Assembly: GCF_001423125.1 (NCBI RefSeq)
Contig: NZ_LMNW01000005.1
Span: 62,001 to 126,000, forward strand
Source: Duganella sp. Leaf126
Lineage (GTDB): Bacteria; Pseudomonadota; Gammaproteobacteria; Burkholderiales; Burkholderiaceae_D
Direction: 5' to 3'
DNA length: 64,000 nucleotides
Under the pieces are notes generated by a model. It saw nothing but the letters and a program-made list of their open reading frames with translations. It had not been told where the DNA came from and searched no databases. The position numbers were made by a program, and so were the translations under genes. Every line of letters starts with the position of its first letter. Position 1 is the first letter of the stretch. Positions 20,116-28,997 of this stretch are shown here, one piece after another.

Positions 20116-22383
20116 TCATGCCAGCCTTGCCCGCACCGTCAGCGCCAGGCTGTCGGCCGATAATTCTTCGAGTGTCAGGCACTCGGCGCCCAGCGCCTGC
20201 GCCAGCTGCGCAGCGCGGCCCAGGCGCAGGTAGCCGCTCTCGGTGTCGATCACCAGCGCCGGCACGCGGCGCTCTGCTAGCAGTTCCGCCATTGCCAGCG
20301 CTTCGCCCCACGCGTCGCCGCCTTCGGCCATCGGCACGTTGCCCTTGCCGTCCGTGAGCAGCACCAGCAGCGGCGGCGCGGTGCGGGCGTTGGCGCCAGC
20401 GCGCTGCAGCGTTTCCAGCGCCAGTTGCAGGGCGTGCGGCAGCGGCGTGCGGCCGCCGGTCGGCAAGCTGCGCAAGCCCTGCTCGGCCAGGTCCACGCTG
20501 CGCGTGGGCGCCAGCAGCAGTTCGGCGCGCTGGCCGCGAAACGCCACCACTGCCACCTCGTCACGCTGCTGGTAGGCGTCCGTCAGCAGGCTGAGCACCG
20601 CACCCTTGAGCGCTTCCATGCGCCGTTGCGCCGCCATCGAACCGGAAGCGTCGACCACGAATAGTATCAGGTTGGCGCTGGCGCCGACCCGCACCTGCTG
20701 GTGCAGATCGGCGCGCGTGACTTGCAGGCGGCCGAAATTGCTACCTTCGTTGCTACCTTTGTTGTCACCTTTGTTGTCACCGTGGTTGCCACCTTCATTG
20801 CCACCTTCGCCCCCGCGCCCGACGCCGCGCAGCGCCGCGCTGCGCAGGGTGGCGCCGATGGCAATGCTGTCCGGCTGCTGGTTCGGCACCGCGCGCAGTA
20901 CCTGACCGCGCGATGCATGCTGCGCCACGCTGCGACGCCCGGCCGCGCTTGAAGACGACTGCGCCTCGACCGAGATGCGCGCAGTCGGCAGGCTGGCAGC
21001 GGCAGCAAACACCTGCGGGTGCTCTCCGCCGGCGGACTGCTCGCGGTCTGGCTCGCGGTCTGGCTCGCGGTTCTGGTCCCGGTGTTGGTCCCTGGCCTGC
21101 CCACCATCGCCCGTCTGCCTTGGTCCGCCTGCCTGCTGCGCTTCGGCGGCAGGCAGCCCGCCGCTGTCCCGCTGGCGGTCACCGCTCTCCGTGTGATCAA
21201 CAGCCTGACCTTGTCCGCTGCTCGCAGCCCGGTCGCTGCCCGGTTCACGATTGCCATCCGGCTGCTGCGCGTGTTTTGGCTGCACACCGCTTTCAGGTGG
21301 CAATTCTCCCTCCGGCCGCTGCGCGTTGCCGGAAGACTGTCCGCTGCCCGCCTGCTGCTCAGCGCTGCGATCGCGTTCGGACGGCGCCTGCTGCATCAGT
21401 TCATCGAGTTTTTGCTGATCGAGGCCCGGCTGCTCGAACGGTTTGCGGCGGCGCCGATGCGGCAGCACCAGTTCGGCCGCGCCGCGGATGTCATTTGGCG
21501 TGACCGCGAGCCGCCCGTCCAGCGCAGCGATGGCGCGCGCGGTCTTGTACATCACGATGTCGGCGCGCAGGCTGGCCACTTCCAGTTCGCAGCACAGGTG
21601 GCTGATCAGGTCGAGCAGCGCGTCGTCGAGCGTTACCTGCGGCAGCAGCTGCTGCGCCCTGGCCAGGGTGGCCTGCAAGTCTTCCTGCGGTTCGCGCCAC
21701 GCCTGGCTGAACGAGGCCGGATCGGCCTCGAAGCCGATCCGGCGGCGCACGACCTCGGCGCGCACCGCCTTGTCGCGCGGCGCCGTCACTTCCACCATCA
21801 GGCCAAAGCGGTCGAGCAGCTGCGGGCGCAGGTCGCCCTCCTCCTGGTTCATGGTCCCGACCAGCGTGAAGCGCGCCGGATGACTGACCGCGAGGCCCTC
21901 GCGCTGGACGCGGTTCACGCCCATGGCGGCAACGTCGAGCAGCACATCGACCAGGTGATCCGCCAGCAGGTTGACTTCATCGATATACAGCAACCCGCGA
22001 TGGGCCGCTGCCAGCAATCCGGGCTGGAATGCCTGCTGGCCGCCGCTCAGCGCACGCGACAGATCGAGGCTGCCCAGCACCCGGTCTTCGGTCGCGCCAA
22101 GCGGCAGCGTGACAAAGGGCACCGGCGACAATCGGACCACGCGATCGGCCTGATTGCAGGTTTCGCAGTGTGCGCACGGAGCCTGCACGGCGCAGTTGAA
22201 GGCGCAGGCCGCGACCAGTTCGACCGGCGGTAGCACTTCGGCCAGAGCGCGCGCGGCCGTGCTCTTGGCCGTGCCCTTGTCGCCGCGTATCAGCACGCCA
22301 CCGATGCCTGGATCGACTGCGCACAACATCAGGGCAAGCCGCAGCTGCTCCTGGCCGACGATGGCGGTAAACGGAAAATTCAT
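20116..22383 (-). CDS. Fused ChlI/ChlD-type AAA+ subunit of a cobaltochelatase
   Basis: The 755-residue protein combines an AAA+ ATPase (GDKGTAKST at 34-42, IDEVNLLAD, sensor NQEEGDLRPQLLDRFGL) with a C-terminal von Willebrand A domain (metal site DASGSM, 578-583). Between them is a long polar linker rich in Gln, Glu, Asp, Ser and Pro (about 335-470). A short Gly/Asn-rich repeat of GGN, GDNK and GSNE units follows (about 524-549). Such BchI-BchD-like fusions replace CobS and CobT as ATP-driven partners of CobN. The gene starts 12 bases after cobN, in keeping with a two-part chelatase. Confidence 0.9.
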   Translation of the reverse strand: MNFPFTAIVGQEQLRLALMLCAVDPGIGGVLIRGDKGTAKSTAARALAEVLPPVELVAACAFNCAVQAPCAHCETCNQADRVVRLSPVPFVTLPLGATEDRVLGSLDLSRALSGGQQAFQPGLLAAAHRGLLYIDEVNLLADHLVDVLLDVAAMGVNRVQREGLAVSHPARFTLVGTMNQEEGDLRPQLLDRFGLMVEVTAPRDKAVRAEVVRRRIGFEADPASFSQAWREPQEDLQATLARAQQLLPQVTLDDALLDLISHLCCELEVASLRADIVMYKTARAIAALDGRLAVTPNDIRGAAELVLPHRRRRKPFEQPGLDQQKLDELMQQAPSERDRSAEQQAGSGQSSGNAQRPEGELPPESGVQPKHAQQPDGNREPGSDRAASSGQGQAVDHTESGDRQRDSGGLPAAEAQQAGGPRQTGDGGQARDQHRDQNREPDREPDREQSAGGEHPQVFAAAASLPTARISVEAQSSSSAAGRRSVAQHASRGQVLRAVPNQQPDSIAIGATLRSAALRGVGRGGEGGNEGGNHGDNKGDNKGSNEGSNFGRLQVTRADLHQQVRVGASANLILFVVDASGSMAAQRRMEALKGAVLSLLTDAYQQRDEVAVVAFRGQRAELLLAPTRSVDLAEQGLRSLPTGGRTPLPHALQLALETLQRAGANARTAPPLLVLLTDGKGNVPMAEGGDAWGEALAMAELLAERRVPALVIDTESGYLRLGRAAQLAQALGAECLTLEELSADSLALTVRARLA

Positions 22384-22395
22384 CGTGTGCCTGTC

Positions 22396-25300
22396 TTATC
22401 CATTGCGCGGGGTTTCGCCGCGTTCTTCCAGCAGCGTCTCGCTGCGCAGATACAGTTCACGCAGCTGCTCGATCGTCTCCGGCCTGGGCGCCGCCCACAT
22501 GCCGCGCGCGGCCGCTTCCAGCAGGCGCTCGGCGATCGCATTTTGCGCCCATGGATTGGCCGTCTGCAGGAACTGCTGCATGGCGGGATCGAAGCCATAG
22601 CATTGCGCCACGTCTTCGTACATCCAGTCGTCCATCACCTGCGCCGTGGCGTCGTAGCCGAACAGGTAATCGACGGTGGCGGTCAGTTCCAGGCCGCCCT
22701 TGTAGCCATGGCGCTGGATGCTGGCCAGCCACTTGGGATTGACCACGCGCGACCGGAACACGCGCAGCGTCTCCTCCTTCAGATCGCGCACCTGGGCGCG
22801 CGATGGATCGTGGCTGTCGCCAAAATAATGGCGCGGCTGCTGGCCGCTCAGCGCGCGGATGGTGGCGATCATGCCGCCGTGGAACTGCAGGTAATCGTCG
22901 CTGTCGAAGATATCGTGTTCGCGGTTGTCCTGGTTGTGCAGCGCGATCTGCACGCCGTTCAGGCGGGTGCGGAAGGCGTCGCGCTGATCCGAACCCTGGG
23001 TGCCGCGCGCATACGCATAACCGCCCCAGTTGACATAGGCCTCGGCAAAGTCGGCGTCGGCTTCCCAGTTGCGGTGCTGGATCAGCGGCAGCACGCCGGC
23101 GCCGTAAGCACCCGGCTTGGCGCCGAAGATGCGGTAGGCAGCACGCGCATGCGCTTCGCCCTGCGCCACGCCATCAGCCATCAGACCGGCCAGCTCCTCG
23201 AGGTAGTGCTTGCGCACGAAGTTGTGCGTGGGCGGCTCGTCGAGCGCGATCACCTGGTGTACAGCGTCGTCCACCAGGTCGATCAGTTGCGGGAAGGCGT
23301 CGCGGAAGAAGCCGCTGATACGGGTGGTGACGTCGATCCGTGGCCGTTTCAGTTCGTCCAGCGGGATCACTTCCACGCCGCTCACCTGCCGGCTTTCTGC
23401 GCGCCACACGGGGCGCACGCCCAGCAGCGCCAGGATTTGCGCCACGTCGTCGCCGTGGGTGCGCATGGCGCTGGTGCCCCAGATGCTGATCGCCACGCTC
23501 TCCGGGTAGGCTCCGGTCTCGCGCTGATAGCGCTCCAGCACTTCGCGCGCCAGCTGCTGGCCCACGCGCCACGCCGATTGCGACGGCACGCTGCGCGGAT
23601 CGACCGAATAGAAATTGCGTCCGGTCGGCAGGATGTGGGCCATGCCGCGCGTGGGCGAACCGCTGGGTCCGGCCGGCACGTAGCCGCCGGCCAGGCCGCG
23701 CAGCAGGTTGTCGATTTCGTCGGTGGCGCGGGTCAGGTTCGGTACCAGGTCGGTACAGGCAAACGCCAGGACCGTGCGCAGGCCGTCGAAGCGCGCGGCG
23801 CCAGCCGGTTTGGCCGTCGCAATGGCCTGTTTCGCAGGTTTCAGCGGGACCGGCTTCGCACGCGGCTTGCCCATTTGCGACAGCACGTTGGCCGCCGATT
23901 TCACGGCCGGCTGCAGCAGTGGCGCTGCCGGTGCGGATGCATCGAGGTCGGCAAACACCGATGCCAGCACGGCATCGATGCGCGCTGCGTCGTAACCGGC
24001 GTCGCCGAGCGCCGCGAACAGGCGTACGCACAGCACGTCCACCGCTTCCAGCGCATTTGCGCGCGAAACCACGGCACGCCCGGACAGGCGGGCGAGGGCC
24101 GGATCGACATTGAGCCGCCGGCCCTGCTGGTCGAGCAGCATTTCCATGGTCAGGCCGAACAGGCCGGCGATTTCCGCCTGCAGGCCGGGGATGCCCAGGT
24201 TGGGCAGCCGCGTGAGCGCCACCAGCATATCCGGCATCTGCGCATCGTCCGGTCGGCGTCCGAGGATGTGCAGGCCATCGCGGATCTGGGCCGAGCCGAG
24301 TTCGCACAGGTAGCCGTCGAGATCCTCGATCAGGTGGGCGACATCGGAGCCGCCCATCGCCGCCAGCGCGGCCGGCAGCGCGCCGTCGTGCGCGTGATCG
24401 TTATCGTGATCGTGCCCATGGTCGTGATCGTGCCCATGACCGTGATGATCGTGATGGCCATGGCCGTGACCATGGTGGTGATCGTGCTCGTGGTCGTGGT
24501 GCCCATGACCGTGACCGTGATCATGATCATGATCATGGTGCAGCAGCCGCATCTGCAGATCGGCATCGAGGTTGGTCTGTTTGACCAGTTCCCAGATCTG
24601 CTGCTGCAGCAAGGGCAGCTTGGCCGGGTCGAGCACTTCGACCTGGTAGTATTCCCCCACCAGCTGCGTCAGCTGCGCCAGCGCGCCGTAGGTGTCGGCC
24701 GTCGTCATCGGCGGCGTCAGGTGATCGACCACCACGGCGTGGCCCCGGCGCTTGGCTTGCGAGCCCTCGCCCGGGTCGTTGATGATGAACGGATAAAACA
24801 GCGGCAGGTCGCCGAGCAGCGCGTCCGGAAAGCATTGTTCCGACAAGCCGACACCTTTGCCCGGCAACCATTCCATCGTGCCGTGCTTGCCGACGTGGAC
24901 GATGGCGTCGGCCTGCCAGACATCGCGCAGCCAGCGGTACAGCGCATAGTAATGGTGCGTCGGCGGCAGGTCCGGCTGGTGGTAGATGGCGTCCGGATCC
25001 ATGCCGTAGCCGCGCGGCGGCTGCAGCGCGACAAAGGCGTTACCGAGCTCGATGCCGGCCAGCGCCACGTAGTCCTCGTGCACATAGGCTGCGCCGGGAG
25101 CGGCGCCCCATTGCGCAGTCATCCTGTCCTGCATGGACTGCGGCAGCTGGTCGAACCATTGCCGGTACTGCGCCGCCGGCACGCGGCCGGCGGCGCCGTG
25201 CATCTGTTCGGCCGTCAGGTAGATATTGTCGTACGAGCAGCGTGCCACCAGGTCGTGAATCAGCGCCGTCCCGCTTTCCGGCAGGTCGTCGATCGTATAG

Positions 25301-26553
25301 CCTGCCAGCTTCATCGCTTCCAGGATGCGCATCAGCGACGCCGGCGCATCGAGGCCCACGGCATTGCCGATCTGCGAAGCCTTGCTGCTCGAATTGGTGA
25401 ACATGAACGCCACGCGCTTGTCCGCATTCGGCACGCGCTTGAGGCGCGCTGCGCGCCAGGCAATGCCGGCGATGCGCGCCACCCGGTCGGGCAGCGGGTC
25501 GTATTCGACCGCGTCGCCGGGCATGCCGGCAGCACGGGCCTTGAACGACAGCGGCACGGTGATGATGCGGCCATCGAATTCCGGCAGCACCACGTTCATC
25601 GCTGCGTCGAGCGGATTGAGTCCCCGCGCCGACTGGTCCCACTGGGCCAGCGTCATGCCGCTGGTGATTGCCTGCAGCACCGGCACGTCGAGCTGTTCGA
25701 GTACACCGACCGACCAGCCGGCGGGCGTGGGACCGCCCGGCGTGATCTCGCCCATCGCGAACGACGTGGTGTTGATCAGGACATCGACATGGGCACGGGT
25801 GGCGCCGTCTTCGACGGTGCCGAAATAGCGCAATGCAGCAGGCAGCTGGCCGTCGCCGGCGCCTGCCCGCAGCGAGGCAGTAAACACGGGCAGCACGTTC
25901 ATGCCGCGCGCTTCGAGTGCGTTGAGCAGCGCATCGATGAAACGTGTGTTACCGCTCATCCAGTGCGCGCGATAGAACACGATGCCCACGCTGGGGCGCT
26001 GTGGATCGGCCAGTGCCAGCCACGCGGCCAGGTCGGCGCCAGGCGCCAGGTCCGGATGGTAGATGCCGTGGTCCAGCAATGCCAGCGCCGGCTCGAAACC
26101 GAAGCCGGTCCACAGCAGGTGGTCGGACAGGAAGCGCAGCAACTGCGCCAGGTTGGCGCTGCCTCCGGCCTGGAAATAGGTGAGCGTCATGTCCAGCACG
26201 TCGGGACGCACGGTGGACACGGCCGCCAGTTCGGGATCGGGTTCGCCGGTGCCGCTGACGACGACCAGGTGCCGGCCGTGGCGCCGCGCATGCTCGACCA
26301 GCTCCGCGAAGCCGGGGATGCTCCCCAGGCGGCCCAGTACCCGTACCACGATCACGCGCGCTGCGCGCAGTTCATCATCGAGCAACTGCGCCAGGGTGCA
26401 GTCCTCGTCCAGCGCCTGCAGGTTCACGCCCGCGACCGGACCGAAGCCGTCCGGCAGCTGGGCCTGCGCCTGGTGCAGCACGGTGAGGTCGTTCGAGGCG
26501 TGGGTCAGCAGCGCCAGTTGCGCGGTGGTTACAGAGGTCGGGATATCGGTCAT
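22396..26553 (-). CDS. cobN: Cobaltochelatase subunit CobN with His-rich insertion
   Basis: This 1385-residue protein matches the large CobN/ChlH chelatase subunit, which inserts cobalt with the help of the AAA+ partner encoded next. Recognisable stretches include HVGKHGTMEWLPGKG, TNSSSKASQIGNA and RVPNADKRVAFMF. CobN proteins are normally near 1250-1300 residues; the extra length includes a 51-residue insertion at 672-722 with 28 histidines alternating with Asp and Gly. The start at 26553 overlaps the ferredoxin stop in an ATGA; the frame upstream of it is out-of-frame ferredoxin sequence. The insertion probably binds cobalt or nickel near the catalytic subunit. Confidence 0.93.
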   Translation of the reverse strand: MTDIPTSVTTAQLALLTHASNDLTVLHQAQAQLPDGFGPVAGVNLQALDEDCTLAQLLDDELRAARVIVVRVLGRLGSIPGFAELVEHARRHGRHLVVVSGTGEPDPELAAVSTVRPDVLDMTLTYFQAGGSANLAQLLRFLSDHLLWTGFGFEPALALLDHGIYHPDLAPGADLAAWLALADPQRPSVGIVFYRAHWMSGNTRFIDALLNALEARGMNVLPVFTASLRAGAGDGQLPAALRYFGTVEDGATRAHVDVLINTTSFAMGEITPGGPTPAGWSVGVLEQLDVPVLQAITSGMTLAQWDQSARGLNPLDAAMNVVLPEFDGRIITVPLSFKARAAGMPGDAVEYDPLPDRVARIAGIAWRAARLKRVPNADKRVAFMFTNSSSKASQIGNAVGLDAPASLMRILEAMKLAGYTIDDLPESGTALIHDLVARCSYDNIYLTAEQMHGAAGRVPAAQYRQWFDQLPQSMQDRMTAQWGAAPGAAYVHEDYVALAGIELGNAFVALQPPRGYGMDPDAIYHQPDLPPTHHYYALYRWLRDVWQADAIVHVGKHGTMEWLPGKGVGLSEQCFPDALLGDLPLFYPFIINDPGEGSQAKRRGHAVVVDHLTPPMTTADTYGALAQLTQLVGEYYQVEVLDPAKLPLLQQQIWELVKQTNLDADLQMRLLHHDHDHDHGHGHGHHDHEHDHHHGHGHGHHDHHGHGHDHDHGHDHDNDHAHDGALPAALAAMGGSDVAHLIEDLDGYLCELGSAQIRDGLHILGRRPDDAQMPDMLVALTRLPNLGIPGLQAEIAGLFGLTMEMLLDQQGRRLNVDPALARLSGRAVVSRANALEAVDVLCVRLFAALGDAGYDAARIDAVLASVFADLDASAPAAPLLQPAVKSAANVLSQMGKPRAKPVPLKPAKQAIATAKPAGAARFDGLRTVLAFACTDLVPNLTRATDEIDNLLRGLAGGYVPAGPSGSPTRGMAHILPTGRNFYSVDPRSVPSQSAWRVGQQLAREVLERYQRETGAYPESVAISIWGTSAMRTHGDDVAQILALLGVRPVWRAESRQVSGVEVIPLDELKRPRIDVTTRISGFFRDAFPQLIDLVDDAVHQVIALDEPPTHNFVRKHYLEELAGLMADGVAQGEAHARAAYRIFGAKPGAYGAGVLPLIQHRNWEADADFAEAYVNWGGYAYARGTQGSDQRDAFRTRLNGVQIALHNQDNREHDIFDSDDYLQFHGGMIATIRALSGQQPRHYFGDSHDPSRAQVRDLKEETLRVFRSRVVNPKWLASIQRHGYKGGLELTATVDYLFGYDATAQVMDDWMYEDVAQCYGFDPAMQQFLQTANPWAQNAIAERLLEAAARGMWAAPRPETIEQLRELYLRSETLLEERGETPRNG
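24388..24540 (-). repeat. His/Asp/Gly codon repeat inside cobN
   Basis: About 150 bases made of short CAC/CAT, GAC/GAT and GGC/GGT codon steps encode CobN residues 672-722. Of the 51 residues 28 are His, the rest almost all Asp or Gly. It is low-complexity in DNA but uses both synonymous codons, so it is maintained at protein level rather than being a pure microsatellite. Confidence 0.9.
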
Positions 26554-26882
26554 TTCGGTCCAGGTTCGCAGGTATCCCCCACGCCAAGGCAGTGGAATAC
26601 CAGGTCGGCGACTTCGCGCCCGCCCAGCAGGTGGTCGTGGACGATGCGCTCGGCATTGGCTTCGTTGACGCGCTGGTACCACACGCCTTCTGGATAGACC
26701 ACCACCACCGGCCCTTCGAAGCGGCACGCGACCATGCAGTGGGTGCGCGTGCGCTTGACGGCCAGTTCCGGGTGCGCGTCGATGATCTTGCCCATGTGCT
26801 CGAAGACGGCTTGCGCGCGGCCTTCTTTCGGCTCGCAGCGCGGACCGACGCACATGAAGATGTGACGGTGGTGAGTTCTCAT
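26550..26882 (-). CDS. Thioredoxin-like [2Fe-2S] ferredoxin of the cobalamin operon
   Basis: The 110-residue protein has Cys11, Cys16, Cys49 and Cys53, with the C-x32-C-x3-C spacing of thioredoxin-fold [2Fe-2S] ferredoxins (HIFMCVGPRC near the start, HCMVACRF in the middle). It lies between the cobalt transporter cbtA (27-base gap) and cobN (4-base overlap). Ferredoxins of this kind recur beside cobN. A role in supplying electrons, for example for cobalt reduction, is plausible but inferred from location only. Confidence 0.8.
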   Translation of the reverse strand: MRTHHRHIFMCVGPRCEPKEGRAQAVFEHMGKIIDAHPELAVKRTRTHCMVACRFEGPVVVVYPEGVWYQRVNEANAERIVHDHLLGGREVADLVFHCLGVGDTCEPGPK

Positions 26883-26909
26883 GATTCGGACAACCTTATC
26901 TGGCGGTCT

Positions 26910-27704
26910 TCAGGCAGGTTTTTTGTAGAACCAGCCAACCAGCGCGCCCAGGGCCAGCCAGAACACGGCATTGGCCAGCGCGGTGGCGACTACGAAGGCG
27001 CCTGCCAGTTCGGCTGGCGCCGCCATCGCATGCACGGACGGTTGCGGTGCGCCGACCAGGTGCGGCACGAACAGCAGCGCCACGGCGCCGACCTTGAGCC
27101 AGAGGTTGCGGCTCCAGACCAGCATGCCCAGTGCCACGGCGGTGGAAAAAGCGGTGCAGATCCACCAGGCCTGGCGGGCAGCCACCGGCGCAGCCAGGGT
27201 GCCCGGCAACTCGGGCGGCAGGCCGAGCGAGGGGGCGATGAAGAATACTGCGTAGGCGGCCGCGCCCCACAGCAGGCCGCGGCGCCACGTGACAGCGCCG
27301 CCGCGCAGGCAGATTGCGGCCACCAGCAGCAGCGCGTAACCGACGCCCATGCTCACATCGGCCAGTGCGGTGTAGGCCGTGCGTTCGAGACCGTCGTCGG
27401 GTTCCCAGCCGCCATGGCTGTGGGCTGCTTCGCCGACGCCATGCGCATCATGGGCATGCGCGTGCTCGTGTGCGTGCTGGGCTGGCGCGGCATCCTGATG
27501 CACGTGAACGGCGGGTGGGCTGGCCTCCTGCGCCTTTTCGTAGACTTCCGCCTGCTGAATGATCGGTATGACCTGCAGGTGCTGGATCGCGGTCAGCAGC
27601 AGCCCCGCCACGATGCCGGCGGCAGCGGCCGTGCGGACGATGCCATTGAAAACGCCGGTGCCTGCTGCGGAAACGCCGGCTGCGCCGGCGCGGTTCAGTG
27701 GCAC
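26910..27704 (-). CDS. cbtA: CbtA-type cobalt transporter subunit
   Basis: The 264-residue membrane protein has an N-terminal helix (about 25-45), a periplasm-facing His-rich loop (about 65-97, with HVHQD, HAHEHAHAHDAHG and HSHGG), and about four further helices. This is the CbtA pattern: predicted cobalt uptake proteins found behind cobalamin riboswitches, always with the one-helix CbtB. Its start overlaps cbtB by 10 bases. The His-rich loop is the likely metal capture site. Confidence 0.88.
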   Translation of the reverse strand: MPLNRAGAAGVSAAGTGVFNGIVRTAAAAGIVAGLLLTAIQHLQVIPIIQQAEVYEKAQEASPPAVHVHQDAAPAQHAHEHAHAHDAHGVGEAAHSHGGWEPDDGLERTAYTALADVSMGVGYALLLVAAICLRGGAVTWRRGLLWGAAAYAVFFIAPSLGLPPELPGTLAAPVAARQAWWICTAFSTAVALGMLVWSRNLWLKVGAVALLFVPHLVGAPQPSVHAMAAPAELAGAFVVATALANAVFWLALGALVGWFYKKPA

Positions 27705-27892
27705 GGGAAGCCTGCCGAATGACGGCTGTCATGGGCCGCGTTATGCAGCGCCTCCATCGACGCGAAGCCGGCGCCGAACAGCAGCACGGCGCCAAGGCCG
27801 GCTGCGCACAGTGCAGGCACCAGCTTTTCGCGCAGGCTCGCCAGACGGCTGGAACTTTCGGTGTGACCGGAGATGACTGGGGTGACGGGCAT
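27695..27892 (-). CDS. cbtB: CbtB-type small cobalt transporter subunit
   Basis: A 65-residue protein with one membrane helix (about 26-45, ALCAAGLGAVLLFGAGFA). It is followed by the conserved His cluster of CbtB (ALHNAAHDSRHSAGFPCH). It is the first gene after the riboswitch, and the start at 27892 is preceded by GGAAG. The longer frame reaching to 28222 runs through the riboswitch and is not coding. CbtB is always paired with CbtA and probably forms part of the same channel. Confidence 0.87.
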   Translation of the reverse strand: MPVTPVISGHTESSSRLASLREKLVPALCAAGLGAVLLFGAGFASMEALHNAAHDSRHSAGFPCH

Positions 27893-28034
27893 GATCTTCC
27901 TTCCAGGGTGCGTGAATACGTCGGGGTACGCGCAGGAGGAACAGCGGGGAAGCGGCCGGAATGCGTTGCAACAGGACAGACAGCACGGCGCAGCACTCAC
28001 CCGTATCGCCCTCCGCAATACAAACGTGTTGACC

Positions 28035-28205
28035 GCTGCTGGCTGGTTTCCGGGCTGACGAGTGGATTGCTCCTGGCGGTGCGCCTTCCCATGCGTGTGC
28101 ACAGTGGCTGCTTGCACTACCTTGACCTCGACTACCGTTGCGGGGGCAGCGCCGGCATGGCCCTGCGGGCGCACCGGCTTCCCATTTAAATGTGCAGACC
28201 GCGAT
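28035..28205 (-). promoter_or_regulatory. Cobalamin riboswitch
   Basis: Read on the minus strand this leader holds the conserved elements of the cobalamin aptamer in order: GGGAAGCCGGTGCG, then GCTGCCCCCGCAACGGTAG, the B12-box core GCCACTG, GGGAAGGCGC, and the closing CAGCCCGGAAACCAGCC. It ends about 140 bases before cbtB, leaving room for an expression platform. Binding of adenosylcobalamin is expected to switch off the whole operon of transport and synthesis genes. The exact 5' boundary is approximate. Confidence 0.95.
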
Positions 28206-28295
28206 CGACCGGGGCCTGGCACATACCAGAAGCTTGACTACCGGCGAAGTATAGGGGCCGCAGGATGGAATTGCAAGGCGTTCAGCCAGCAGGGT

Positions 28296-28817
28296 TCAGC
28301 CATCCACGGGCGCGGCTGGCGTCGGCAGTATCAGCTGATAGAACGCCAGATCCAGCCAGCGGCCGAACTTAAAGGCGGCGTGGCGCACGGTGCCGGCGTG
28401 GACGAAACCCAGCTGCTCGTGCAGCGCAATGCTGGCGCGGTTGTCGGCGTCGATGCCGCCGACGATGGTGTGCAGCCCGGCCTGGCCCGCTGCAACGACA
28501 ACTTGTTCGAGCAGCGCGCGTCCCAGTCCCTTGCCGCGCTGGTCGGCCCGGACATAGACCGAATGCTCCACCGCGTACTTGTTGGCGGGATAGCCGCGAA
28601 ACGCGCCATAGCTGGCAAAGCCGAGCAGCGTGCCGGCGCCATCCTCGTATCCGAGCACCGGGTAGCCGCCGGCGCGCTTGGCTGCAAACCAGTTCGTCAT
28701 GGTCTCGTGCGTGCGCGGATGGTATTCGTACAGCGCGGTCGAATTGGCGATGGCGTCGTTGAAGATATCGAGTATCGCTTGTGCGTGGCGTTCTTCGGTA
28801 CAGCTGACGAGGTGCAT
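28296..28817 (-). CDS. GNAT-family N-acetyltransferase (phosphinothricin acetyltransferase-like)
   Basis: The 173-residue protein follows the layout of the Pat/YncA group: FNDAIANSTALYEY near residues 19-32, HSVYVRADQRGKGLGRALLEQ as the acetyl-CoA binding motif, and IDADNRASIALHEQLGF after it. These enzymes acetylate small amines such as methionine sulfoximine or phosphinothricin. The start at 28817 has GGAG 5 bases upstream; the longer frame to 28874 lacks one. It lies upstream of the riboswitch on the same strand and is a separate unit. Confidence 0.85.
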   Translation of the reverse strand: MHLVSCTEERHAQAILDIFNDAIANSTALYEYHPRTHETMTNWFAAKRAGGYPVLGYEDGAGTLLGFASYGAFRGYPANKYAVEHSVYVRADQRGKGLGRALLEQVVVAAGQAGLHTIVGGIDADNRASIALHEQLGFVHAGTVRHAAFKFGRWLDLAFYQLILPTPAAPVDG

Positions 28818-28997
28818 GGTGGCTCCGTCCGGGTGGCGAGGGGTAAGACACCCGACATGATAGGGGCAAAGCACCGGTATGCCAATGTCGGGCGCCGCGC
28901 TGGCAGGTGGCGTTTGTTGTCCCGCCGCTTATTTTCTTGCTTTTAAGACACAGCAAATTCATGTAACATATGTGCCATCCCGACCATTACAGGTATC

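Noticed and set aside
24388-24540. Short repeated steps that might suggest a CRISPR-like or minisatellite array
   Set aside because: The steps are single codons for His, Asp and Gly inside the open cobN frame, with no spacer structure. No CRISPR array was found anywhere in the window.
22387-26697. A 1436-residue open frame on the plus strand opposite cobN
   Set aside because: Antisense to cobN; low-complexity composition and no motif; caused by third-position GC bias.
27695-28222. A 175-residue frame extending cbtB upstream through the leader
   Set aside because: It runs through the conserved cobalamin aptamer; cbtB starts at 27892 with its own ribosome site.
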